NCBI GenBank assembly: GCA_027487435.1
Contig: JAIYDP010000497.1
Span: 30,137-94,136 of the forward strand
Direction: 5' to 3'
DNA length: 64,000 bases
Source of the DNA: Verrucomicrobiaceae bacterium
GTDB taxonomy: Bacteria; Verrucomicrobiota; Verrucomicrobiia; Verrucomicrobiales; Akkermansiaceae
Numbering within the stretch: position 1 is the stretch's first letter; every line of letters starts with the position of its first letter. Under the pieces are notes generated by a model. It ran no database searches and was not told where the DNA came from. It saw only the letters and a list, made by a program, of their open reading frames with translations. The position numbers were made by a program, and so were the translations under genes. Below are positions 18,070 to 27,001 of the stretch, piece after piece.

Positions 18070-21000
18070 ATGGCCAAAATTGAATTCCCGAAACCACTGA
18101 AGGCACTTATGGAGGAAAGCGACCTCCAAGGTCCCATCCGGAGTCTTGCTGACCGCGCAGGAGAAATCCTCGCGGACAATAAGCTTCCATTCTTTCCAGA
18201 CTACACGGACCACGGGACTGACCACATCAATGCCGTGTTGAAATCCCAAGTGGAACTGATTCCCAAGCACGTCTGGGAAAACAGCAAGAGGGACTCCGAC
18301 CCGCGCTTGCTGTGCGATTCCGACGCGGCGGTTATCATCGGCGCAACCCTTCTCCATGATATCGCGATGCATCTCAGGCCCGACGGGTTCCTTGAATTGA
18401 TTGGCCCGGAGTCGAGGTTTCACCCACTTTCGTGGTTCAAGGAAAGTCATGAGGGGCATTCAGCCGATGGCCCTTGGCACGAGTTGTGGGAAGACTTCCA
18501 GCGCGAAGCTAGGCGATTCAGCGACCGCCAAATGAGCAATATCATCGGCGAGGAGTCGGCACGAGTGTGGAAGTTCCAAGGCATCCCGGACGACACCGGG
18601 CAGTGGGAGAGGAACCAGAACAACTGCCTGATAGTTGGCGAGTTCATCCGCCGACATCATGCACGGCTGGCGCATGAAATTGCGATTTACGGTTTCCCGG
18701 GACTGCCAGTCGGCTCAGGCGAAAGCCACTTTCCCGCCATGGGCAAGGAGGAGGGGCATCCACTGATGCGGCTCGCCGACCTCATCGGCCTCACCGCACG
18801 GTCGCACGGAACTTCGCTTCGTGTGTGCAAGGCTTATCTGGAGGCCAGCCCTCTCTATCCAGGAACGCCCAGACCGATGGGTACAGCCGTGCTTTATCCG
18901 ATGGCGCTACTTCGTGTGGCTGATTACCTCCAGATTGACCGTCAGCGTGCCCCGGCAGTGCTGCTCCAACTGCGCAATCCACAGAGCCCGATTTCGATTC
19001 AGGAATGGAAAAAGCACCGAGCTGTCCAGCAGATTGGTCCGGCCAACGACCCTCGCGGAAAGATGGTCACGGTCACCAACGAGCTGAGCTTGTCGCTCTA
19101 CCTCCAACTGAAAGACCTGCTAGCAGGACTACAGGCGGAAATGGACCATTCCACCGCGGTGCTAGACGAAGCCTATGGCACCATGACCGAGCTCGGGCTG
19201 CACCAGCTCAACCTTTCCACCCGGCGAGTGTATTCCAACCTGCAAAGCCCCGCGTTTCGAGACAGCCTGCCTTATGTTCCGAGCCAGACTGGATTCACCG
19301 CCGACCCGAACTTGCTAACGCTCCTGGTCGAGCCGCTTTACGGCAAGCAGCCGGGTGTCGGTGTTCGTGAACTCATGCAGAATGCTGCGGACGCCGTTTG
19401 TGAATTGGAGGCGTGGTCTGAAGCCCACAAGGTGTCCATGAAGTCCCTCGACCTGCCCGAGCAGGATGGCGATGTGCTTATTGAATACATCAAGCGCGAG
19501 AACGGAACTTGGTTCGTTCGTGTGCGAGACCGGGGCATCGGCATGAGGAGTGACACCATTCAGAACTACTTTCTACGTGCGGGTGCGTCATTCCGCCGCA
19601 GTGCGGAGTGGGCGAAAGAGTTTCTCGACGAAAAGGGCCAACCGCGTGTGCTCCGCGCCGGGCGCTTTGGGATTGGCGCTTTTGCGGTCTTCCTGCTCGG
19701 TCCCTCATTCAAGTTGTGGACTCGGCACGCGGGAGCGGACAAGTCCATGGGCTATACCATCGAAGCGTCAGCTTCAAGCCAACTCATCGAAATCCGGCGG
19801 GTTGAAGGCTTGCCGGTCGGGACCACCATCGAAGTCGAGATGAGCAGTGAATCGGTAGAAACGCTGAAACTCGAAAATGGAAAGTATTCGGAATACGGGG
19901 GGACACGGAACAAGGTCGATTGGTTTTGCTGGGATTGGCCCAAAGTGACCCAGCGGGTGATTACTGGACCGAAGCCCGAACTGTTGGAACAGAAACACAC
20001 CTGTCCTATCCGGAAGAGCAACTTGCCGCCGGGTTGGTCGGTCATCCACCCCAAGGGATTCGATGCGGTGTTTTGGACGTTCAAGAAACTACCGTCCCTC
20101 TCGTGCAATGGCTTGAGGGTAGCAGACCCTAGTTACGACATTTCTAACAATGCATTCTCTTGGCCCGAACTCGCTCAACTCCGTCGCCCCTGCGTCGCGG
20201 TCCTCGACAGCGCTGCGAGCCTGCCACTGACAACCCAGCGATACAAACTTTCCCAAGAGACCGTTCCTTTCGTGGATGAGTTGGTGCGCGATGTCACGTT
20301 GTCGTTCATTGCCCACGCGCTCGTCTGCGGCCCTGAGTCACCTGAGGAAGCGCTTTCATCACGCCACAGCCATCCGCTGATGCCGGAGCCGTTCTCCCAA
20401 TACGAGGACCAGAGCGGCCATAGGTCGCCGTTTGCAAAAGGACTTTTGCGCTGGTGCGTCACTGCGGAAGCGATGGTCCCAGCAGACCCATGGCTCTACG
20501 CACTGTTAACCTCTGAATCTTGCTTTGTGTATGGAGTGTTGAGTCTGGATGAATCACGACTCGGAGAGCAGTCCGTCCAAGTAAGTTTGCTGGAACGAGT
20601 GAACACGGCAGGTTTAGCGATTTTGCCATGGCATGGTCGCCTGCAAGTGCACGGGAGCAGTCCGGTCGAGCGCGCCAATAAAGTTAGCGGCGAGCCAATG
20701 CGGATTCTCGACATGATGGCACGCGAGGGTGTGCAGTGCTTGGGTTCGGCTGCCGCATCTCATGTGCTTGTGTCCGCGCGTCCGCCATTCCGATTCGAGT
20801 CTGAAATGCGGCAACGACATCCAAGTTTCCTTCGTAAAGAGGACGACAAAAATCCTTACCACCCGGTTTGGACAAAAGTGAAACATCGCAACTCTCCTAC
20901 CGAATGGTTCAAAGCTGAAACCGGAGAGCTGAATGGAGCTGTCCCGCTGGAACCAATGCTCGAAGCTTGGGAAGATGTTATTCAAGGTAAGCGGCAGGAT

Positions 21001-21270
21001 CGGCTCAGTCGGTCACGCTTTGCTGATGATATGGAGGGGGGAGACGGTGTTCTTTTCGTCGCTGAGGTGCGAACGGTGAGTGCGAACTCGCCCGAGTCCA
21101 CGATTGCGAAGATTTGGAACGAATGCCTCGGAGCAAGAGCCATTCCGTTTAATCCCGCTGCCCGAAAGGCATTGATCGCCAAAGGAAGCAAGCACGCCGA
21201 GTTGAAACGCCACCTAGATAAGTGGAAGGAAATGAAACGCACAGGCTCGAAGGGGGTAACTGACGACTAG
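18070..21270 (+). CDS. HD-phosphohydrolase / GHKL (Hsp90-like) ATPase fusion, candidate defence effector
   Basis: A 1066-residue soluble protein; I prefer ATG 18070 (MAKIEFPKPLKALMEE) over the track start at 17980. The N-terminal HD domain shows PDYTDHGTDHINAVL near residue 45, the HD pair in GATLLHDIAMHL near 95, HHARLAHE near 200 and a late Asp in MRLADLIGLTARSH. From about residue 425 there is a GHKL fold: N-box GVRELMQNAADAV, G1 box RDRGIGM near 487 and G2-like GRFGIGAFAVFLLG near 530. The C-terminal 450 residues were not recognised. Both catalytic halves look intact, in contrast to the broken restriction genes around it. The GHKL half may act as an ATP-gated sensor controlling an HD nuclease or nucleotidase (inference). 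Confidence 0.82.
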   Translation: MAKIEFPKPLKALMEESDLQGPIRSLADRAGEILADNKLPFFPDYTDHGTDHINAVLKSQVELIPKHVWENSKRDSDPRLLCDSDAAVIIGATLLHDIAMHLRPDGFLELIGPESRFHPLSWFKESHEGHSADGPWHELWEDFQREARRFSDRQMSNIIGEESARVWKFQGIPDDTGQWERNQNNCLIVGEFIRRHHARLAHEIAIYGFPGLPVGSGESHFPAMGKEEGHPLMRLADLIGLTARSHGTSLRVCKAYLEASPLYPGTPRPMGTAVLYPMALLRVADYLQIDRQRAPAVLLQLRNPQSPISIQEWKKHRAVQQIGPANDPRGKMVTVTNELSLSLYLQLKDLLAGLQAEMDHSTAVLDEAYGTMTELGLHQLNLSTRRVYSNLQSPAFRDSLPYVPSQTGFTADPNLLTLLVEPLYGKQPGVGVRELMQNAADAVCELEAWSEAHKVSMKSLDLPEQDGDVLIEYIKRENGTWFVRVRDRGIGMRSDTIQNYFLRAGASFRRSAEWAKEFLDEKGQPRVLRAGRFGIGAFAVFLLGPSFKLWTRHAGADKSMGYTIEASASSQLIEIRRVEGLPVGTTIEVEMSSESVETLKLENGKYSEYGGTRNKVDWFCWDWPKVTQRVITGPKPELLEQKHTCPIRKSNLPPGWSVIHPKGFDAVFWTFKKLPSLSCNGLRVADPSYDISNNAFSWPELAQLRRPCVAVLDSAASLPLTTQRYKLSQETVPFVDELVRDVTLSFIAHALVCGPESPEEALSSRHSHPLMPEPFSQYEDQSGHRSPFAKGLLRWCVTAEAMVPADPWLYALLTSESCFVYGVLSLDESRLGEQSVQVSLLERVNTAGLAILPWHGRLQVHGSSPVERANKVSGEPMRILDMMAREGVQCLGSAAASHVLVSARPPFRFESEMRQRHPSFLRKEDDKNPYHPVWTKVKHRNSPTEWFKAETGELNGAVPLEPMLEAWEDVIQGKRQDRLSRSRFADDMEGGDGVLFVAEVRTVSANSPESTIAKIWNECLGARAIPFNPAARKALIAKGSKHAELKRHLDKWKEMKRTGSKGVTDD

Positions 21271-22402
21271 GCTGCGCGGAACTCAAGAAAGCCATCCGCG
21301 CCTCCAACGAGAGCGCCGTGGAAACAATGGGTGATGACAAACTCAAGCTCATCGCTGCGGAGTTGATCACCCAAGTGAAGAAAAGCGTGACCAAGAAGCG
21401 GCTGGACAGTGTGATGGACTTCGCCTGCGGCTCCGGCTCGCTGCTGCTCAACGTCCGCAAGAAAGTGAACAAGGCGGGCGGTACCATCGGCAAAATCTAC
21501 GGCCAAGAGAAAAACATCACCACCTACAACCTCGCTCGCATGAACATGCTGCTGCACGGAGTGAAGGACACGGAGTTCGACATCTTCCACGGCGACACCC
21601 TGCTCAACGAGTGGGACATGATGCGGGAAGCTAACCCGGCCAGAAAGCCGAGCTTCGACGCCATCGTCGCCAACCCGCCCTTCAGCTACCGCTGGGAACC
21701 CACCGACGCGCTAGCCGACGACGTGCGCTTCAAAAGCCACGGCCTCGCCCCCAAGTCCGCCGCCGACTTCGCCTTCCTCCTCCACGGCTTCCACTTCCTC
21801 AAGGACGAAGGCGTGATAGCCATCATCCTGCCGCACGGAGTGCTCTTCCGTGGCGGAGCCGAAGAACGCATCCGCACCAAGCTGCTCAACGACGGCCACA
21901 TCGACACCGTCATCGGCCTGCCCGCGAACCTCTTCTACTCCACCGGCATCCCGGTCTGCATCCTCGTGCTCAAGAAATGCAAGAAGCCCAACGACGTGCT
22001 CTTCATCAACGCCGCCGAGCATTTCACCAAAGGCAAACGCCAGAACCAACTGACGGACGAGCACATCGCCAAGATCATCGGCACCTACAAGAACCGCACG
22101 GAAGCGCCCCGCTACTCCCGCCGCGTGGAGATGGAGGAGATCAAGAAGAACGAGTTGACTCCTTCGCCACCGGCTCAGTCGGGCTTCGCCCAACGCTGCG
22201 CGTTGTCTGTCTCACTCAGCCCACTTGCTGAGTTCGGCTCAACCTCAACATCTCCCGCTACATCAGCACGTCGGTGGTCGAGGAAGAGATCGACCTCGAA
22301 GCTACGAATGCCGGATTGTTCGCGCTTGAGAAAACGATCAAGACGGCGACGAACAAACACAACGAGTTTCTGAAAGAACTCGGCTTGCCCCCGCTGCCCT
22401 AG
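21264..22402 (+). pseudogene. hsdM: HsdR C-terminal scrap fused to headless, frameshifted HsdM
   Basis: Open from 21264 with no plausible ATG. The first 40 residues (AELKKAIRASNESAVETMGD, ending VKKSVT) match the C-terminal region of HsdR. At that point the frame switches within one codon or so to HsdM from its motif I (DFACGSGSLLLNVRKK). The rest is type I N6-adenine methylase sequence, with motif IV NPPF in IVANPPFSYRWEP and GLPANLFYSTGIPVCILVLK. The methylase N-terminal domain is missing. Near 22157 a palindromic insert of about 83 bases breaks the frame; the true C-terminus (LNISRYISTSVVEEEIDLEA, ending GLPPLP) resumes in another frame and stops at 22402. No hsdS is present, so the enzyme cannot be a working methylase. 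Confidence 0.85.
22157..22239. mobile_element. Small palindromic insertion (about 83 bp) inside hsdM
   Basis: Removing these bases restores the conserved HsdM junction KKNEFNLNISRYIS, which is how the limits were placed (to within a few bases). The insert contains two inverted repeats, ACTCAGC/GCTGAGT near the right end and CAACG/CGTTG in the middle. A repeated GAGTT at its borders could be a target duplication. Its length is not a multiple of three, so it frameshifts the gene. It encodes nothing and resembles a MITE or REP-type element. No related copy was recognised elsewhere in the window. Confidence 0.65.
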
Positions 22403-22506
22403 CTTTCGCTCACTGAGCTGAAAATTTTTTCAGCAATCTTGGATTTTCCGCTTGCGTCCTGCGGGGGCTTTTGTTCAGTGTTCTATTACATCAAAAAACA
22501 TTTGCC

Positions 22507-23268
22507 ATGATCATTTCACTACCCCAATCCATCCTCCAAGCCGAAGAGATCGAAGCCTGCTCCGAGCGCATTCTTAGTCTTATCACCAAAACGCTTCCTG
22601 CCGAGCCTGCGCTCCAGTTCATGCTGCCGCTCATGGATCGTGACCGCAAGGCGTTGAAAAAAGCACTCAGCAGCTCGCGCAGCAGCGCGTTCACTCAACA
22701 AATCGCCGAGGCCGATGAAGTCCGCGATGATGCGTTCGTAGTCTTTCGCAATACCTGTGAAACGGCAACCCGGCGCCGTAGTAAGCCCGACTTGATCGCG
22801 GCGGGGCAGTTGTTGATGAGGCTCATTGAGGCGCAAGGCTACTCTTTGCAAGCCATGGGATATTCCGCCCAGACGGGTGTGCTCAATTCGCTATTTGACT
22901 CGCTGAAAGAGGCACCCGCTGTGGCTGCCATCGCCGCGATCGGAGCGGGGGAAGTTTTGAGTGAATTGGTCGATGCGTAGACCAAGTTTGAGGAAGTCAT
23001 CAATTCGCGCACCGATGAGCAAGCAGCGAAAGACTATCCGCAGCTCGCCGATGCGAAATCAAAGTTAGGCAAACGCCTGCAAGCTCTGCTGACTCTCGTC
23101 GATAGCCTCGATGAGGCGGATATTACTGCTAGCCGGCCTGAACTGGACCTACTGATTTCCCAAATCAACGATACGCTAACCAGCATCATCGCCCCTGCCC
23201 GTGCCCGCCGCACTCGCATGTCTGGCTCCGATGCGCCAGAGCCTCCCGCGCCAAGCCCCACGGCATGA
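22507..23268 (+). pseudogene. DUF6261-like protein gene with internal amber stop
   Basis: Reading from ATG 22507 (MIISLPQSILQAEEIEACSE) the frame stops at TAG 22978-22980, just after VLSELVDA. The same frame then continues open for 95 more codons (TKFEEVINSRTDEQ, DYPQLADAKSKLGKRLQALL, LLISQINDTLTSII) to TGA at 23268. Together this gives about 253 residues, close to the length I expect for the mostly helical DUF6261 family, so the TAG looks like a recent nonsense mutation or a sequencing error. The track start at 22471 is only an upstream extension. Function of the family is not known to me. Confidence 0.7.
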
Positions 23269-23317
23269 TGTTTTTCTCATCCGTTAGATGAGTCGTTTGG
23301 ACTGCGGGATGGTGAGG

Positions 23318-25747
23318 TTACTTGCCAGAAACGATTTGGTCTTCCGCTGCGGGATACCATTTGCCGTCCAGGAGCCACTCGACACGGATTTTGAGGGGTT
23401 CTTTGCCATTCCAGTCTTTTGGAGCGAGTTGGAGGAGGAATCGCGTTTCGCCAGACTTGGAGTCGGGCAACATCTCAGCCGTGAAGTTCCTGTCGCGGTC
23501 GAGTCCTAGCCAATCTCCGCTGTCCGCCAAGCTGCCGTTGCCTTCCGAGTCCACCATTTGCAAGACGCCCGCCTCATCATACATCTCCACTCGGCACGGC
23601 TGGGATGCGATGACGCGGAGGTTTACGGGGTCTTTGCTCTTGCTTTGCAAATGGTGGTGCACGGGAATGAGGAAAAAGGGATCATTGCCGTATTCAGCAG
23701 CATCAATAACGGCTCCGTCACTTTCCTTGTCGGCAGTGCCGATGATCCATTCACACCGCGACGCAACCTCTCCATTTTCGATCCATTCGAGGCTAACGGT
23801 CTTGGGCTCCTTGTTGCTAAGTTTTCCGAAACAAGAAAAAATCACCATGCCTTCGGCTTCGATCTGAATTGTCTCACTGACGCGTTCCATCGCAAGGCCG
23901 TTTGCATCTGCGAGTTCGACGACGCCATGGCTGATTTTCTCGTCCCAGGAAATGGTCGAAGGCAGTCCTTTGACTTTGAGAACCCCCTTGGCTTGCTTGC
24001 TGCCGTGATTCACCAGCGAAACGACTGTTCTTGCAGGAAAGCCCGCGATAGCAACGCTCGAGACTCGTTTCGGCTGGAGGACGACCTTGCTTTTTTGGCT
24101 TGCTAGCTTCTTGGCAGGACGCGCGGCGAGTTCCTTTTCGATCTTCGACACATAACTGCTTTCTCTGCCCTTTGCTCCTGCGCGTGCCAGATCCGCGAGC
24201 CGATCTGACTCCGACTGATCTCCCAGTTCGGCCATGATTCTCGCAAGCACTGCTTGTTCATGGGGAATCAGGGGGGACATGTGAAACGCCTCCACAAGGC
24301 GCATCACCTCGCGATGGGCCTGGAGTGCCTCCTCCCAGTTGCCGCTGCGAAACGCCCATGACACGTAAGCTCGGTAGAGGGCGAGTTCGTCAATTTTCTG
24401 GCCGGTGATGCGCAAAGCTTTTAGGAGTTCTTGAAGCGTTTCTTTCGCTTTTGCGAACTCACCGCGCTCTACCATGATTTCGACGAGATACAACTCAGCT
24501 GACAGCCAACCCGAACGCTGACGGCGATCCCTCGCTGTCAGCGCACGCAAAATTGACTCAGCTTCGTTGATCCGTCCCAAGGTGCGAAGGCATTGCACCT
24601 GATAGATTCGGGCGGCATCCATGGAGCCCGCCAAGATGTGCGGGGATGTTCCCTCGATGGCGATGTATTTCTCCATCTTTGCGAGCAAAGTTGCATCCTC
24701 CTTGCCGTAATCGACCAACATCCGCTCTCTTCTCATCTCAAGTTGGTAGCGGGCGAAAAAATCATACTTGGACTCTGCTTTTCTCGCCAAGGCATCCTTG
24801 ATCAACGCCAATGGCTTTTCGTTGAACCCCAAATCGTGCAAAATTCCTGTCATCCTTGCCGTGGCGGCGCAGAATTCGTCCTCGTTATCCCTCGCAACCA
24901 TGGACTTCTTGTCTTTGCCAACGTTGTGCTTGTTGACGGCGTTGCTCCATTGGCGCACCCACATGCAACGCTCGATGGCACGATCCCAATGGCCCAGTCC
25001 CCGATCTTCGTCGGCGAGTGACATCATCAAACTCGTCAACATGTTGTCGAGGAAGATTGGCTTCGATGCATCCCCCCGCGACTCATGCCGTTGCCAGTAA
25101 ACGACCGCTCGACCGTTTGGCACCATCATGGGAAACTCCCTTGATTTTACTAAAGGAATCATCGGATCCCATTCGCCCACGAGCGGGAGCTTGTTCGGAT
25201 CCAGATCGAAATTCATTTTTTTGTAATAGTCCTCCGTTTCGTTAAGAACAGCCCGCACATTCGCCCATTGGCATAGCTTAGCGTAAGAGGTCACGAGATT
25301 CGCTCGGACATGCATCATCCAGTTGAATCGTTTTTCGGCTCTAGCGACATCATAGATGGACTTGTAAAGGAGCATCTCCCAAGCAGTATCTTCCTTGCCG
25401 GTATCGTGCTGTGCTTCATGCCACACCCAGAAGCCCCATTCGTCGAAAGCCTTGTGGCGCTCAATCTTGAACAACTTTGAGTGCTTGGCGTAGGCATTCC
25501 AGGCAGCAGGTATGCGTGCCGCCGCCGCGGCATTTCCTTCGTCGGCTCGTATCCTGCGTAGCTTTCTCAAAAACGGCCCAGTGTCGTGACGATCCCCAGC
25601 GTATTGTTTTTCCGGATAAGGGAGCTTGGCATCAGGGGCAATCGTCTCGAATGGCTTGTCTGCCACTTCCGCCCCATAGACATCTGGAGAGGAAATCATG
25701 CAAAACATCGTCAATCCGAGTAAAGTGAAGGAAATCGCTCTTGCCAT
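23318..25747 (-). CDS. Large secreted hypothetical protein with TPR-like helical region
   Basis: An 809-residue protein with a signal peptide (MARAISFTLLGLTMFCMISS, cleavage probably after VYGA). Residues 40-540 are rich in Trp, Arg and Ala and look like irregular tetratricopeptide-type helical repeats, for example NWEEALQAHREVMRLVEAFH and GRINEAESILRALTARDRR. Around residue 560 a lysine-rich linker (KKLASQKSKVVLQPKR) leads into a C-terminal beta-rich region with phrases like VVSLVNHGSKQAKGVLKVKG, suggesting immunoglobulin-like modules. No enzyme motif is visible. It is divergent from the small secreted protein at 25793, with only 45 bases between the two starts. Confidence 0.65.
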   Translation of the reverse strand: MARAISFTLLGLTMFCMISSPDVYGAEVADKPFETIAPDAKLPYPEKQYAGDRHDTGPFLRKLRRIRADEGNAAAAARIPAAWNAYAKHSKLFKIERHKAFDEWGFWVWHEAQHDTGKEDTAWEMLLYKSIYDVARAEKRFNWMMHVRANLVTSYAKLCQWANVRAVLNETEDYYKKMNFDLDPNKLPLVGEWDPMIPLVKSREFPMMVPNGRAVVYWQRHESRGDASKPIFLDNMLTSLMMSLADEDRGLGHWDRAIERCMWVRQWSNAVNKHNVGKDKKSMVARDNEDEFCAATARMTGILHDLGFNEKPLALIKDALARKAESKYDFFARYQLEMRRERMLVDYGKEDATLLAKMEKYIAIEGTSPHILAGSMDAARIYQVQCLRTLGRINEAESILRALTARDRRQRSGWLSAELYLVEIMVERGEFAKAKETLQELLKALRITGQKIDELALYRAYVSWAFRSGNWEEALQAHREVMRLVEAFHMSPLIPHEQAVLARIMAELGDQSESDRLADLARAGAKGRESSYVSKIEKELAARPAKKLASQKSKVVLQPKRVSSVAIAGFPARTVVSLVNHGSKQAKGVLKVKGLPSTISWDEKISHGVVELADANGLAMERVSETIQIEAEGMVIFSCFGKLSNKEPKTVSLEWIENGEVASRCEWIIGTADKESDGAVIDAAEYGNDPFFLIPVHHHLQSKSKDPVNLRVIASQPCRVEMYDEAGVLQMVDSEGNGSLADSGDWLGLDRDRNFTAEMLPDSKSGETRFLLQLAPKDWNGKEPLKIRVEWLLDGKWYPAAEDQIVSGK

Positions 25748-25792
25748 GCCAGAATTTCGTCAATATGATCCAAGCCGTAAAGCATAAATGTT

Positions 25793-26284
25793 ATGAAAAT
25801 TTTACTCATTTGCGCGTTGTCATGGCTCTCAAGTTTCGTGATCGCTGATGCGGAAACGGTGGATCAAGCGCTCGAACGATTGCTCGCGGGAGGGCGAGTC
25901 ACAGCGGAGGAACTTGAGGCGATAACTGATATGGATGGACGCGGCCCCTTAGTGGACGGGATAAGGAGTTGCGGCAGCATATACCTCCATACGGTGAAGC
26001 AATCCATAGTCGATCCCGTAAAGCATGGCGGATGGCCGATTCGTTCGGAATATGTCAGCACCGACAAGGCACAGGCGAGAACCTATCGCGAACTCAAGGC
26101 AATCTACGAGAAAGACAAGTCGCCGGTTGTGGCGTATGCTCTGGTTTGCCCCGCGATGTTTGTGAATGATTTTGATCTTCTGCCAGAACTCTTTGCGAAG
26201 ATCGGCGAAAACAAGAATCTTAAAGCATATTTTGACAAGGTTTACGCGGCTTATTGGAAACCTCGGCTCGATCCAGATTTTTAA
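25793..26284 (+). CDS. Small secreted hypothetical protein
   Basis: A 163-residue protein with a clear signal peptide (MKILLICALSWLSSFVIADA). The mature part begins ETVDQALERLLAGGRVTAEELEAI and includes two cysteines (RSCGSIYLH and ALVCPAMF). It looks mainly helical. I do not recognise the family. Its start is 45 bases from the divergent start of the 809-residue secreted protein, so the two probably share a control region. Confidence 0.6.
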   Translation: MKILLICALSWLSSFVIADAETVDQALERLLAGGRVTAEELEAITDMDGRGPLVDGIRSCGSIYLHTVKQSIVDPVKHGGWPIRSEYVSTDKAQARTYRELKAIYEKDKSPVVAYALVCPAMFVNDFDLLPELFAKIGENKNLKAYFDKVYAAYWKPRLDPDF

Positions 26285-26401
26285 CCCGAATGCGGAAGTT
26301 GCATGCGCGATTTCTCGCCATCATTTGTCGCATATTGTTACGAATCGAAGGATTCCATTTCATGCGCTTGCTTTCATCTGGTGATTCACGTAGAATGATT
26401 C

Positions 26402-26974
26402 ATGGCGCTTGTTCAACGAATCATACCAATGCCACGCGAAGAGTATCTGCAAGGCGAGCTTGGTTCCGAAGTTCATCACGAATATGTGGCGGGAAATGTT
26501 TACGCCATGTCGGGAGGGACCTTGCATCATCAGCGAGTAGCGGGGAATTTTTTCTACCTCGCGAAGAGAGAACTGCTCGGTAAGCCGTGTTTTCCTACGG
26601 GCAGTGACTTCAAGCTTCGGGTGCCGCTGGGCCATGGCGAAGAGGCGTTTTATTATCCCGACGGTATGATCATTTGCGAGCCATTACCCGGCGATGCGCT
26701 TTATGCTGATGCGCCGAGTGTGATTCTCGAAGTCCTAAGCCCGAATACGCGACGCAATGACGAGGTGCAAAAATGCCGCGATTATCTAACGATTCCGAGC
26801 TTGCACGCTTACGTTCTTGCAGAGACGGATGAACCATTTCTGAGGGTTTATCGACGGGGGGGTGAGGGATTTGTGCGAGAAACGATTACTGGATTGGACG
26901 CAATGCTTGAACTTGCCGAAGTCAACCTTTCACTACCACTTGCAGAGCTTTATCGGGACGTGATTGCGGGCTAA
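26402..26974 (+). CDS. Uma2 family (DUF820) PDDEXK-type endonuclease
   Basis: A 190-residue protein of the Uma2 family. Diagnostic blocks are MPREEYLQGELGSEVHHEYVAGNVYAMSGG, HHQRVAGNFFYLAKRELLG, the nuclease-core strand YYPDGMIICEP with its Asp, and PSVILEVLSPNTRRNDEVQKCRDYL supplying the Glu and a later Lys. These proteins are common in multicellular and large-genome bacteria, and their biological role is not settled. The gene is solitary between a secreted protein and the convergent lutB. Confidence 0.9.
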   Translation: MALVQRIIPMPREEYLQGELGSEVHHEYVAGNVYAMSGGTLHHQRVAGNFFYLAKRELLGKPCFPTGSDFKLRVPLGHGEEAFYYPDGMIICEPLPGDALYADAPSVILEVLSPNTRRNDEVQKCRDYLTIPSLHAYVLAETDEPFLRVYRRGGEGFVRETITGLDAMLELAEVNLSLPLAELYRDVIAG

Positions 26975-27001
26975 AGGCTTGGTAGGCGACAACCCATTTT
27001 T

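Noticed and set aside
17862-18083. 73-aa ORF between yhcG and the HD/GHKL gene
   Set aside because: Overlaps the yhcG stop by four bases, but has no protein-like pattern and runs into the next gene in another frame; probably spacer.
22417-22434. Intrinsic terminator after hsdM (GCTGAAA...TTTCAGC)
   Set aside because: Stem is A/T-rich with only a tiny loop and no following T-run; too weak to call.
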